Source: Azoarcus sp. Aa7
Lineage (GTDB): Bacteria > Pseudomonadota > Gammaproteobacteria > Burkholderiales > Rhodocyclaceae
Assembly: GCF_014822185.1 (NCBI RefSeq)
Contig: NZ_QVLR01000107.1
Span: 1 to 64,000 of the forward strand
Length of the DNA stretch: 64,000 nt
Reading direction: 5' to 3'
A program made the position numbers and the translations under genes. Below the pieces are notes generated by a model that did no database searches, was not told the DNA's origin, and saw only the letters and a list, made by a program, of their open reading frames with translations. This document shows, one piece after another, positions 44,784-53,991 of this stretch (its first letter is position 1; each line of letters opens with the position of its first letter).

Positions 44784-45145
44784 GCGAAGCTCCCAAACCG
44801 AGCGTCGCACGCCCCAGCGTGCTGTCGCTGAACATCAACTCGAAGTCCGCGCTTTACGCTGCCTACATGCCCTTCCTGGCCAACGGCGGCATTTTCGTTC
44901 CCACGCCGCGTGTGCATGCGCTCGGGGACGAGGTGTTCATGCTGCTGCAGCTGATGGACGACCCGACCAAGCATCCGGTTGCGGCCACCGTCGTATGGGT
45001 CACCCCCCACGGCGCACAGGGCGGCAAGACCCAGGGAATCGGCGTGCACTTCAGTTCGGACGAATCCGGCAAGGCGCTGCGCGCGCGTGTCGAGCAGATC
45101 CTCGCCGGCCATCTCGGCTCGAACCGCCCCACCCATACCCTCTGA
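44780..45145 (+). CDS. PilZ-domain protein
   Basis: The gene encodes 121 aa of the type IV pilus PilZ kind found next to holB. It begins with SVLSLNI and has GGIFVPT, but it lacks the R-x-x-x-R/D-x-S-x-x-G c-di-GMP motif, so it probably acts by protein contacts in pilus assembly. It overlaps holB by ATGA. Confidence 0.88.
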   Translation: MSEAPKPSVARPSVLSLNINSKSALYAAYMPFLANGGIFVPTPRVHALGDEVFMLLQLMDDPTKHPVAATVVWVTPHGAQGGKTQGIGVHFSSDESGKALRARVEQILAGHLGSNRPTHTL

Positions 45146-45155
45146 AGCTTCATCG

Positions 45156-45929
45156 ATGTTCGTAGATTCACACTGTCACCTGGATTTCCCCGACCTGGCC
45201 GAGCGCGAAGAGGCCATCCTCGCCGCAATGGCCGCGAACCGCGTCGGCCACGCACTGTGCGTCAGCGTCAAGATGGAAGATTTCCCCCGCGTCCTCGCCC
45301 TCGCGGAGCGCCACCCCCATCTGTTCGCCTCCGTGGGCGTGCATCCGGACAACGACGGCGTGGAAGAGCCGGACGAAGCGCGCCTGCTGGCGCTGGCCGA
45401 CCACCCCAAGGTCGTCGCGATCGGCGAAACCGGGCTCGACTACTATTGGCAGAAGGACGCGCCCGAATGGCAGCGCGAACGCTTCCGCACCCACATCCGC
45501 GCGGCCCGCAAGTGCGGCAAGCCGCTGATCGTGCATACGCGTTCCGCCGCCGATGACACCCTGCGCCTGATGCGCGAGGAGGGGGCGAGCGAGGCCGGCG
45601 GTGTGATGCATTGCTTCACCGAGTCGCGCGAAGTGGCCGAGGCAGCCCTCGATCTCGGCTTCTACATCTCGTTCTCGGGCATCGTCACGTTCAAGAACGC
45701 CAAGGACCTGAAAGCGGTCGCGCAGTACGTGCCGCTGGACCGTCTGCTGATCGAGACCGACGCGCCGTATCTCGCACCGGTCCCGCACCGTGGCAAGACC
45801 AACGAGCCGGCCTGGGTCGTCCATGTCGCCGAAGAGATCGCGCGACTGCGCAACGAGCCGCTCGAGCGCATCGAAACGGCCACCACCGAAAACTTCTTCC
45901 GACTGTTCCGCCATGCCCAAGCACATTGA
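45156..45929 (+). CDS. tatD: TatD-family metal-dependent deoxyribonuclease
   Basis: This 257-aa TIM-barrel hydrolase has metal ligands in DSHCHLD (residues 4-10), GETGLDYY, IVHTR, MHCFTE and ETDAPYL. It acts as a DNA 3'-5' exonuclease and quality-control enzyme in homologues. It follows pilZ by 10 bp. Confidence 0.93.
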   Translation: MFVDSHCHLDFPDLAEREEAILAAMAANRVGHALCVSVKMEDFPRVLALAERHPHLFASVGVHPDNDGVEEPDEARLLALADHPKVVAIGETGLDYYWQKDAPEWQRERFRTHIRAARKCGKPLIVHTRSAADDTLRLMREEGASEAGGVMHCFTESREVAEAALDLGFYISFSGIVTFKNAKDLKAVAQYVPLDRLLIETDAPYLAPVPHRGKTNEPAWVVHVAEEIARLRNEPLERIETATTENFFRLFRHAQAH

Positions 45930-45933
45930 TCCA

Positions 45934-46587
45934 ATGAAGCGCCTCCTTGCCACGACAGTCCTCGCAGCCTCCCTCTGCAGTGTCGTGGCTCATGCCGGCA
46001 GCTACGAGGACGCGCTCAGCTCGGCGCGGCTGGGCGACACGGCTCAGCTCACGCAACTCATCTCGCGCGGCGTCGATCCCGACACTGTCGATGCACAGGG
46101 GAGCTCGCTGCTGATGCTTGCCGCACGCGAAGGCAACCTGGATACCGTGAAGGAACTGCTCAAGCATCGTCCCAAGGTATCGCTGCGCAACATGGCGGGC
46201 GACTCCGCGCTGATGCTTGCCGTACTCAAGGGTGAGACCGCCGTCGTCGACCTGCTGCTCGACGCGGGCGCCGAAGTGAACCACGACGGCTGGACCTCGC
46301 TGATGTACGCGTCCTTCGAGGGGCGCTCCGAAATCGTCGAGCGCCTCCTTGCTCGCGGAGCGGATGTCCGTGCACTGGCGCCAAATGGTTCCAACGCGCT
46401 GATGCTGGCTGCCCGCAATGGTCATATCGACGTCGTCCGCCGCCTGCTGAAGACCGGAGTGGATCTCGACCAGAAGAACGACGCTGGCTTCACCGCCGAA
46501 AGCTGGGCGCTGGAAAACGGAAATACCGACATTGCCGCCCTGCTGCGCGCGGAACGCAGCCGCCGGCAGGGCGCGGGCGCGCGCTGA
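45934..46587 (+). CDS. Exported ankyrin-repeat protein
   Basis: The gene encodes 217 aa with a signal peptide (about residues 1-22, ending VVAHA) followed by five ankyrin repeats (for example GSSLLMLAAREGNLDTVKEL). It probably functions in the periplasm in protein binding. ATG 45934 is preferred; ATG 45913 inside tatD would add seven residues before the signal peptide. Confidence 0.88.
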   Translation: MKRLLATTVLAASLCSVVAHAGSYEDALSSARLGDTAQLTQLISRGVDPDTVDAQGSSLLMLAAREGNLDTVKELLKHRPKVSLRNMAGDSALMLAVLKGETAVVDLLLDAGAEVNHDGWTSLMYASFEGRSEIVERLLARGADVRALAPNGSNALMLAARNGHIDVVRRLLKTGVDLDQKNDAGFTAESWALENGNTDIAALLRAERSRRQGAGAR

Positions 46588-46593
46588 AAGTAC

Positions 46594-47571
46594 CTATCGG
46601 GCAGGCGGCGCGGATTGGCGGTTTCCTGACGCCAGTCGGCGTGCCGTACGTTCCAGTGCAGCTGCACGCAGCGCGGGGGCGAAGCGGGCCGCGGTCGTGA
46701 TCGTTGTCGCGTGGATGGCGACGGTGTCGTCGATTTCGCGCGCGTAACCGCCCGCCATTGCGATCGCGACCGGCGTGCCGTGGTCGACGCAGTGTTGCAG
46801 CACCATCTCGTCCCGTGCGACCAGACCCTCGAGGCTCAGCCCAAGGCGGCCCAGTCGGTCATCGCGATACGGGTCCGCGCCGGCAAGATAGATCGCAAGG
46901 TCCGGCTGCGTCGTCGCGAAAACTTGCGCCAGACCGCCGCGAAGCGCCGCGAGATAGGCAGCGTCCCCGGTGCCGTCGGGAAGCTCGATGTCGAGGCTCG
47001 ATACCGCCTTGCGGAAGGGGAAATTCTTCTCGCCGTGAAGGCTCAGCGTGAACACATCGGGCTCGCCAGCGAGGATCGTGGCGGTACCATCTCCCTGATG
47101 CACGTCGCAGTCGATGATCGCCACCGCGCGCACCCGGCCTTCCGCGCGCATCGCCAGCGCGGCGATGGCCGCGTCGTTGAACACGCAGAAACCCGAGCCG
47201 AAATCGCGATGGGCGTGATGCGTTCCTCCGGCGAGATTCGCGGCACAACCTTCGACGAGCGCGTGCCTGCATGCGGCGAGCGTCGCGCCCGCCGAGCGTC
47301 GCGAGCGCTCCACCATCTGCTCCGACCACGGAAAACCGATGCGTCGCTGCTCGGCCGGATCCAGCGTGCCGCGCGCCACACGCTCGAGGTAGCCCGCATC
47401 GTGCGCGCGCAGAATCTCCGCATCGCTGGCCGCAGCGGGAACGGCGAAGTCGTCGTGCGCGAATGTGCCGCTGCGCGTGAGCCGCTCGCGCAGACGGGAA
47501 TATTTTTCCATCGGAAAGCGGTGTCCCTCGGGCAGGGGCAGGACGAAATGGTCGGCGTAGAATAGTTTCAC
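46594..47571 (-). CDS. Histone deacetylase-family amidohydrolase
   Basis: This 325-aa protein has the class II HDAC-like zinc site: GGTHHAHRDFGSGFCVFND near residues 135-155 and DCDVHQGDGT near 175. Bacterial members act on acetylpolyamines, acetoin-utilisation targets or short acyl amides. The substrate is unknown. It is convergent with the ankyrin gene. Confidence 0.9.
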   Translation of the reverse strand: MKLFYADHFVLPLPEGHRFPMEKYSRLRERLTRSGTFAHDDFAVPAAASDAEILRAHDAGYLERVARGTLDPAEQRRIGFPWSEQMVERSRRSAGATLAACRHALVEGCAANLAGGTHHAHRDFGSGFCVFNDAAIAALAMRAEGRVRAVAIIDCDVHQGDGTATILAGEPDVFTLSLHGEKNFPFRKAVSSLDIELPDGTGDAAYLAALRGGLAQVFATTQPDLAIYLAGADPYRDDRLGRLGLSLEGLVARDEMVLQHCVDHGTPVAIAMAGGYAREIDDTVAIHATTITTAARFAPALRAAALERTARRLASGNRQSAPPAR

Positions 47572-47708
47572 GCAGCAATTCCTGAGCGGATTTCGAGGGA
47601 CGGGCCGTACACGGATTCGCGAGATCGACGCGCGGCCCGATGCCCATTAAACTCGGAATGTTCCCCGACAGACAAACGCATCGGAAACCTGCGACGACAG
47701 GTGAGGCC

Positions 47709-48875
47709 ATGAGCATCCCCGAAAAAATCCGGCAGTGCCATCCTGCGTTGACCGCGCTGCGGCGCGACATCCACGCCCATCCCGAACTCGCATTCGAAGA
47801 GCACCGCACGGCGGACCTCATCGCACGCCGCCTCGAGGCCTTGGGTCTCGAGGTGCATCGCGGCCTTGGCGGTACGGGGGTCGTCGGCGTGCTGAAGGCC
47901 GGGCGCAGCCTGCGTGCCATCGGGCTGCGTGCCGACATGGACGCCCTGCCCATCCAGGAGCGCAACGACTTCGCGCATGTCTCTCGGCACGCCGGCTGTA
48001 TGCATGCCTGCGGCCACGACGGTCACACGACGATGCTGCTCGGTGCCGCCGAGGTGCTCTCCGCTCACCCCGAGTTCGACGGTACTGCGTATTTCATCTT
48101 CCAGCCGGCCGAAGAAGGCGAGGGCGGCGCCGACGCGATGGTCGATGACGGCCTTTTCGATCGTTTCCCCATGGCCTCGATCTTCGGTATGCACAACTGG
48201 CCGGGCCTGCCAACGGGCCATTTCGCGGTGCATGACGGGCCCGTGATGGCGAGCGCCGATCGTTTCGATATCGAGATCCGTGGTCAGGGGGCGCATGGCG
48301 CGATGCCGCATCTCGGCACCGACTCCATCATCGCGGGGGCCGCCTTGGTGCAGGCGCTTCAGACGGTCGTCAGCCGCACCCTCGACCCCCTGGACTCCGC
48401 AGTCGTGTCGGTGACACAGTTCCATGCGGGCGAAGCCTACAACGTCATTCCGGATCGGGCGAAGCTGTGTGGCACCGTGCGTGCGTTCAGCGCCGCGGTG
48501 CAGGACCGCATCGAGGAGGCCATTTCCCGTATCGGCGGGGGCGTCGCTGCGAGCCACGGGGTCAGCGTAGAGATCGATTACCGCCGCGGCTACCCGCCGA
48601 CGATCAACACCGCCGATGAGGCGGAGCTGTGTGCCGCCGTGGCAGGAAGTCTGCCCGGGGCCCGCGTCCTGACTGACCTGCCCCCGAGCATGGGGGCCGA
48701 GGATTTCGCTTTCTACCTGCGCCACAAGCCGGGCTGCTACGTATGGATAGGCAACGGCCCCGGCGAAGGCGGCTGCACCCTTCACAATCCGCACTACGAT
48801 TTCAACGACGTCATCATCCCGTTCGGCGTCGCCTACTGGGTCGAACTCGTGCGGCGCCTGCTTCCCGAAGCCTGA
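47709..48875 (+). CDS. M20-family amidohydrolase (hippurate hydrolase-like)
   Basis: The gene encodes 388 aa with metal-binding MHACGHDGHTTMLLG near residues 98-112 and QPAEEGEGGA near 136. The family includes hippurate hydrolase (benzoylglycine to benzoate) and indole-3-acetyl-amino acid hydrolases. In an aromatic degrader, hippurate or phenylacetylglycine are plausible substrates, but this is inference. ATG 47709 follows GTGAGG. Confidence 0.9.
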   Translation: MSIPEKIRQCHPALTALRRDIHAHPELAFEEHRTADLIARRLEALGLEVHRGLGGTGVVGVLKAGRSLRAIGLRADMDALPIQERNDFAHVSRHAGCMHACGHDGHTTMLLGAAEVLSAHPEFDGTAYFIFQPAEEGEGGADAMVDDGLFDRFPMASIFGMHNWPGLPTGHFAVHDGPVMASADRFDIEIRGQGAHGAMPHLGTDSIIAGAALVQALQTVVSRTLDPLDSAVVSVTQFHAGEAYNVIPDRAKLCGTVRAFSAAVQDRIEEAISRIGGGVAASHGVSVEIDYRRGYPPTINTADEAELCAAVAGSLPGARVLTDLPPSMGAEDFAFYLRHKPGCYVWIGNGPGEGGCTLHNPHYDFNDVIIPFGVAYWVELVRRLLPEA

Positions 48876-48906
48876 ACCTTTGGCGGCATGCGCCGTCCAC
48901 CAGCGC

Positions 48907-51402
48907 ATGAATACACTGCACCTCGCCCTGCGCATGATGATGCGCGATCTGCGGGCGGGGGAGCTCCATCTGCTGGGCCTCGCCATTGTCGTTGCTGTGG
49001 CGTGCCTGACCAGCGTGGGCTTCCTTGCCGACCGTGTCGCCCGCGGACTCGACCGCGAAGCAAACCAGTTGATGGGCGGGGATCTGCTGCTGCGCGCCGA
49101 TCATCCGTGGGACGATGGCTATCGCCGTGAGGCGGAGCGGCTGGGTCTGCAGCATACCGCCACGGTCCTGTTCACCAGCATGGTGAGCACCGAAAGTGCG
49201 GCGCAGCTTGCCGGAGTGAAAGTCGTGGGTGCGGGCTACCCGCTGCGCGGGCACATCCGCATTGCGGCGGGCGCCAATCAGGCTGATGCGATCGCCAATC
49301 GCATCCCCGGGCGTGGTGAAGTCTGGCTCGACGAGCGCTTGCTGGCGGCGCTCGGCGTCGAGGTCGGCGATCGCGTCGGTCTGGGGCGTCTCGAGTTCAG
49401 GGTAGGGGGGGGACTGACTTTCGAGTCGGACCGTGGCGCCAACTTTTTCAGTCTTCTTCCCCGCGCGATTTTCAATGCCGAAGACCTTGCCGGGTCCGGT
49501 CTTCTGATTCAGGGAAGCCGGGCCGCTTGGCGGCTGCATCTTGCCGGTGAGCCGGATGCGGTTGCGGCATTCGAGCGCTGGGCTAAAGACCGTCTGGCAC
49601 GTGGCGAAACGCTCGAGAGCATCGAAAATGCGCGACCGGAAGTACGCAATGCGCTGGACCAGGCGCAGCGTTTCCTGAGCCTCGCCGCGTTGCTCACCGT
49701 GATCCTTGCTGCCGTCGCGATCGGCATGTCGGCGCGACGTTACATGCGGCGTCACCTCGATGCGTGCGCAGTGATGCGCTGCCTGGGGGCTCGTCAGGCG
49801 CAACTACTGGGGCTGGTCATCGGCGAGTTCGTGCTTTTCGGGCTGGTCGCCGCCTCGCTCGGGTCGATCCTCGGTTGGGGCGTGCAGCAGGGGCTCGCTC
49901 TGATCCTGGTCAGCCTGATGGAGACGATACTGCCGTCCCCCTCGCCGGCGCCGTTCATGCATGGAATTGCTGTCGGTGTTGTGCTGCTGATCGGATTCGT
50001 GATGCCGCAGCTCCTGCGTCTCGGCCGTGTTTCAACCCTCAGGGTCTTGCGGCGCGAGATTGTACTGGTCGAGACGCGCAGTACTTTAGCCTGGCTTGGC
50101 GGGGCCGCCGCACTGTTTGCGCTCGTCTTCTGGATAGCCGGCGAGCTGCGGCTCGGGCTCCAGGTTTCCGCCGGTTTCGCTTGCGCTTTGATCTTGTTTG
50201 CAGCCGCAGCATGGGGTGTCCTGCGTCTCCTCAATCGCGCGCGTGGCGGGGTCATGCTCGGGGGCAGCGGCTGGCGTTACGGCATTGCCTCGCTGGTGCG
50301 CCGCGCTGGCGCGAGTGTCGTGCAGATCGTTGCACTCGGTCTGGGGATGACCGCCTTGTTGTTGCTGACGATCGTACGCGGCGATTTGCTCGACGACTGG
50401 CGGGCAATGACCCCGCCAGATGCGCCCAACCGCTTCATCATCAACATTCAACCGGATCAGAGGGAGGCTCTGTCTGCGCATTTCGGGCAGCAGGGGCTCG
50501 GCGAACCCGATATCCGACCGATGATTCGTGGGCGGCTCGAAGCCATCAACGGAATTGACGTAAGGCCCGAAGGCTACGAAAACGAACGCACGAGGCGCCT
50601 CGCCGAACGCGAATTCAATCTGAGCTACGGTAGCCGCGTGCCGGAGGGTAACGTCGTCGTGTCGGGGCGCTGGCACGGCGCCGACAAGGACCCGCAGTTT
50701 TCCGTCGAGCAAGGTCTGGCCGAAACGTTCGCACTGAAACTCGGCGATCGCGTGCGCTTCAACGTTGCCGGGCGCAGCGTTGAAGCGCCGATCACGAGTA
50801 TCCGCGAACTCGAGTGGGACTCGATGCGTGTGAACTTCTTCTTCATCGCTTCCCCAGGCATGCTCGAGGGCGACCCGGCGAGCCTTATCACCAGTTTTCG
50901 CGCTCCCCCGGGGGATCAGCGATTCACCACGGAATTGGTGAGGCTTCTTCCGAATCTGTCGGTGATCGATATCGACGCCGTGATCGCCCAAGTGCGCTCG
51001 ATGACCGACAAGCTCGTCCTCATCGTGGAATTCGTCTTCGTCTTCGCGTTGGTGGCCGGATTTCTCGTGCTGTTTGCTGCACTGCAGGCTACGCACGATG
51101 AGCGCGATTACGAGCTTGCCATGTTGCGCACCCTGGGGGCGAGTAATCGGCAGGTGCGCCAAGCGCTGCTTGCAGAGTTTGCCGTGCTTTCGGTTGTGGC
51201 GTGCGGGCTCGCGGCGATTGGCGCGGGGGCAGGCGGATGGGGCATTGCACGCTACGCGTTCAAGATGCCTTATCTTCCGGATGTATGGCTGATCGCCCTG
51301 TCGACATTCTTGGGGGCGGCTGCGGTTCTGGCTGCAGGGTGGTTCGGAACCCGAACGCTGCTCAAACGCCCGCCGATGGCAAGCCTGCGCCGGCTTGCGT
51401 GA
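48907..51402 (+). CDS. FtsX-like ABC transporter permease (YbbP type)
   Basis: This 831-aa protein has an N-terminal helix, a large periplasmic MacB-PCD-like domain (about residues 50-255), and two FtsX blocks with about ten membrane segments in total. The final block contains the usual ERDYELAMLRTLGAS. In other bacteria the partner ATPase and an esterase (YbbA, TesA) are adjacent, but none is seen here, so the ATPase must be elsewhere. It belongs to mechanotransmission-type lipoprotein or lipid transport. Confidence 0.9.
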   Translation: MNTLHLALRMMMRDLRAGELHLLGLAIVVAVACLTSVGFLADRVARGLDREANQLMGGDLLLRADHPWDDGYRREAERLGLQHTATVLFTSMVSTESAAQLAGVKVVGAGYPLRGHIRIAAGANQADAIANRIPGRGEVWLDERLLAALGVEVGDRVGLGRLEFRVGGGLTFESDRGANFFSLLPRAIFNAEDLAGSGLLIQGSRAAWRLHLAGEPDAVAAFERWAKDRLARGETLESIENARPEVRNALDQAQRFLSLAALLTVILAAVAIGMSARRYMRRHLDACAVMRCLGARQAQLLGLVIGEFVLFGLVAASLGSILGWGVQQGLALILVSLMETILPSPSPAPFMHGIAVGVVLLIGFVMPQLLRLGRVSTLRVLRREIVLVETRSTLAWLGGAAALFALVFWIAGELRLGLQVSAGFACALILFAAAAWGVLRLLNRARGGVMLGGSGWRYGIASLVRRAGASVVQIVALGLGMTALLLLTIVRGDLLDDWRAMTPPDAPNRFIINIQPDQREALSAHFGQQGLGEPDIRPMIRGRLEAINGIDVRPEGYENERTRRLAEREFNLSYGSRVPEGNVVVSGRWHGADKDPQFSVEQGLAETFALKLGDRVRFNVAGRSVEAPITSIRELEWDSMRVNFFFIASPGMLEGDPASLITSFRAPPGDQRFTTELVRLLPNLSVIDIDAVIAQVRSMTDKLVLIVEFVFVFALVAGFLVLFAALQATHDERDYELAMLRTLGASNRQVRQALLAEFAVLSVVACGLAAIGAGAGGWGIARYAFKMPYLPDVWLIALSTFLGAAAVLAAGWFGTRTLLKRPPMASLRRLA

Positions 51403-51481
51403 CTGACGTCAATTGGATAAGTGTGTCCAATAGAATTTCTCGAAACAAAGACATTGTCCTGATCTCGATTTCTGGAAACGA

Positions 51482-51512
51482 GAAAGGCGCCCCTCGACGA
51501 AGGGCACCTTTC
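51482..51512. terminator. Possible bidirectional terminator
   Basis: GAAAGGCGCCC and GGGCACCTTTC form an 11-bp stem with one mismatch, between the convergent permease and cytochrome genes. The T-runs are short. Confidence 0.4.
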
Positions 51513-51532
51513 CGTTCAACGGGCCGATCCGG

Positions 51533-52423
51533 TCACTTGACGTGACAGGTAAGACAGATCTGGCTGCCGTCTGCCGTTACGCGCAGGAAGGTCGGAATGA
51601 ATGAGCCGCCGCTCCCCGGTACGCCGTGCGGATCGTGGCAGGATGCGCATTCGACTTCGTAGCCCTGTCCGGAGTCGAAGAAGCGGATTTCGTCCTTCGT
51701 CGGCCTGTTGTTGGCGTCCTTGTCGAAGTACTTCATGCTCCCACGGATGCCGCCCGGCACGTTCCAGTCGCTGCCGCTCGGCAACTGCACGCCCACGGGA
51801 TGATCGTTGGAGAGATCGGTGCCGATCGCCGCAGCAGTGAAGTCCGGTGCGCCGTTCTCGCTGCCGGGGCTGTGACACGACAGACAGCCTGTTTTGCTCA
51901 AGGAGTTATGAGACGTTGCGTCGACGATTGCCCGTGCGGACTTCGGCCAGCCGTTGAGGAAGGAATTGGTCGGGCTCGTCGACATATCGGTCCAGTAACG
52001 GTCAGCGCCGGTTCCGGGCATGTTCACGATCGAGTCGATGGCCGTTTGACCGTCATGACAGGACAGGCAGGTCAGAGAGTTCGGGCCGGGCTGCGAAACT
52101 TCGCCACTGAGCGTCTGCTGGTTATACAGCGTGTAGGTCGTGGCGCGGATGGTGCGGTTCCACAGCGGCGCGTTGATCGTCGTGTTCGCCGCGTGCGGAG
52201 TGTGGCAGTAGACGCAGACCTCGTTGTAATCGTTTCGTACGAAGTCCATCAGTTCGCCGGCCGGACTGCTTCCGGACGTTGCCCGTTGCGTCATGTTGTG
52301 GCGTGTATTGCCAATGGTTCCTTGATTCGAGAACTTGGTCCCGACGTCGCCGTCGGCCTGTGCGCCGCCAACGAACAGGATGCTGCCCAGAAGGACGGAA
52401 ACTGCACGTGTTGTTAAATGCAT
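51533..52423 (-). CDS. Periplasmic pentaheme cytochrome c
   Basis: The gene encodes 296 aa with a signal peptide (about residues 1-22) and five heme motifs in order: CVYCH, CLSCH, CLSCH, CASCH and CLTCH. The last lies three residues from the C-terminus. The P-H-A/P-H-G context after two motifs recalls doubled-CXXCH proteins. It is the second gene after an NHL lipoprotein and probably carries electrons in the periplasm or to the surface. The start is uncertain (52423, 52435 or 52459); 52423 gives the best signal peptide. Confidence 0.82.
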   Translation of the reverse strand: MHLTTRAVSVLLGSILFVGGAQADGDVGTKFSNQGTIGNTRHNMTQRATSGSSPAGELMDFVRNDYNEVCVYCHTPHAANTTINAPLWNRTIRATTYTLYNQQTLSGEVSQPGPNSLTCLSCHDGQTAIDSIVNMPGTGADRYWTDMSTSPTNSFLNGWPKSARAIVDATSHNSLSKTGCLSCHSPGSENGAPDFTAAAIGTDLSNDHPVGVQLPSGSDWNVPGGIRGSMKYFDKDANNRPTKDEIRFFDSGQGYEVECASCHDPHGVPGSGGSFIPTFLRVTADGSQICLTCHVK

Positions 52424-52539
52424 GGCGTGGTGCATCCCCTTGTTTGAACGACTGGTCATTGTTGGTGCCCGTCTGGGCTAATGCTTTATGAATTAATAAA
52501 GCAATATTCAGGCCAGTATCTACGTCGTCGGGGACTTGC

Positions 52540-53691
52540 CTATTTCGTGTTTGCCGGGCGATAGACCTCGATCTTGCGGTGGTAATGATCGGAGATATAG
52601 AGGCGGCCTGTTTCGTCCACCGCGATCCCCGCGATGAGGCCGAACTGACCGGGCAGATCCCGCAGACCGGCTGCGCCGATCCACATCAGCAACTCGCCGG
52701 TGGGGCTGAACAGCTGGACGTTGTTGAAGGATGCGTCGGAGACGTATACCCGCCCTTCGCGGTCCGTTGCGATGCTGCGTGGCCTTGAAAACTGCCCCAG
52801 ACCGTTTCCGACGCTGCCGAAGTGCAGTTTGTAATTCCCGTCGAGGTCGAACGCCTGGATCCGGAAATTCCCGGAATCGAGAACAAGCAGAGTGCCGTCA
52901 TCGGTAACGGTTGCGGCAAGCGGGATATTCAGTTTGCCGGGGGCTCGTCCTCGTGGTCCGATTCTGAACAGCTCCGCGCCGTCGGGGGCGTATGCAATGA
53001 TCTTGTGGTCGTCTCCTTCCACGCTGCCGCGGTCGACGACGAAAATCTTCTTTCCGTCCTTGCTGACGGCCACCCCCGCTGCGCGCGCCCAATCCTTGCC
53101 ATCGCCAATGGAATATTTGAAGAGTCCGATTGCGTCATAGACCATGACCTTGCCGAGAGTCGCATCAAGGACAAACAGGTCGTTCTGGCCGTCCATGGCC
53201 AGGGATATCGGGCGCAGGATCTGGTTCGGTTCGCGAACGCCGACTTTGTATGCACGCGCGCGTGGAACGTCGAACACGATGATTGCGTTGGTCGCAGGAT
53301 CGGCAACGTAGATCCGACCATTTCTGGCAGCCAGAGCGGCCGGCTTGCGGTACACCGGTTCTTCGGTGGGAGCGGGTCGCCCGGTAAGCGTTCTCTTCAG
53401 GCGTTCCTCATCGGTTTCCTTCCGGATGTTGGCTTCCGAGACGAGCCGTGTTTCGTATACGAAGCGGGTATTGTCGGGGGGGGCTGGCCATTGCAACTGG
53501 ATCTCGGGTTCGTCTTCCCTTGCGGACGCTGTCTTGTCCGTGGCGCAGCCCCCAAGTGTCAGGAACAGGATTAATGAAGCGGCGCCGGCAAGGATCAGGC
53601 GGGCGGTCCGTGAGTTGCGGAAATCGGCTTGGGGGCGGAAGAGTGCATGCATGATGCTTGGGGTTCGCAGCGATCGGGAGCGGTGATTCAT
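52540..53691 (-). CDS. NHL-repeat beta-propeller lipoprotein
   Basis: This 383-aa protein has a lipobox LTLGGC near residue 49 after a hydrophobic stretch, followed by six NHL-type repeats (such as RPRSIATDREGRVYVSDA) that form a beta-propeller. NHL proteins often pair with multiheme cytochromes in electron-transfer clusters, and here the cytochrome gene follows after 116 bp. ATG 53652 is an alternative start that gives a shorter leader. Confidence 0.82.
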   Translation of the reverse strand: MNHRSRSLRTPSIMHALFRPQADFRNSRTARLILAGAASLILFLTLGGCATDKTASAREDEPEIQLQWPAPPDNTRFVYETRLVSEANIRKETDEERLKRTLTGRPAPTEEPVYRKPAALAARNGRIYVADPATNAIIVFDVPRARAYKVGVREPNQILRPISLAMDGQNDLFVLDATLGKVMVYDAIGLFKYSIGDGKDWARAAGVAVSKDGKKIFVVDRGSVEGDDHKIIAYAPDGAELFRIGPRGRAPGKLNIPLAATVTDDGTLLVLDSGNFRIQAFDLDGNYKLHFGSVGNGLGQFSRPRSIATDREGRVYVSDASFNNVQLFSPTGELLMWIGAAGLRDLPGQFGLIAGIAVDETGRLYISDHYHRKIEVYRPANTK

Positions 53692-53991
53692 GGCTGCCGT
53701 AGGCTCGGGAGCCTGCGGTCATGCAGGATTGGTGCAGAATGATAGCGGATGCTCAAATGACATCCAACTTGCGTACCCGCTGCGCACATCGTCCGGTCAG
53801 ATGTGCGATGCAGCGAACGCGTGCGTTGCGATGCTTGTCATGAGCCCGGGCGGTTGATTCTGTCCGCTTGGTATAAGGGGGTGTGAGCGGTCTGTGCAAA
53901 TATCGGCCGTGCGTCTCCGGGGAGCTTGGATGCCTCAGGGTTTTGCTGCCCGAAGCAAAATCAATGCCTTGCGATGCCGAGAAGAACTCCG
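53692..53991. other. Gene-free stretch between the NHL gene and moaA
   Basis: About 300 bp without a credible gene. It holds a candidate promoter for the NHL-cytochrome pair and a small hairpin after moaA (TTTTGCT and AGCAAAA arms, 53941-53960). Nothing else is recognised. Confidence 0.6.
53740..53768 (-). promoter_or_regulatory. Candidate sigma-70 promoter of the NHL-cytochrome operon
   Basis: On the minus strand TTGGAT and TATCAT are spaced by 17 bp. The -10 matches five of six bases, while the -35 matches only three. It lies about 50 bp upstream of the gene start. Confidence 0.35.

Noticed and set aside
46594-47571. Histone deacetylase-like gene as a sign of eukaryotic transfer
   Set aside because: Bacterial members of this family are common, and base composition matches the neighbours.
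48907-51402. Complete ABC transporter
   Set aside because: Only the FtsX-type permease is present; no ATPase gene is adjacent on either side.
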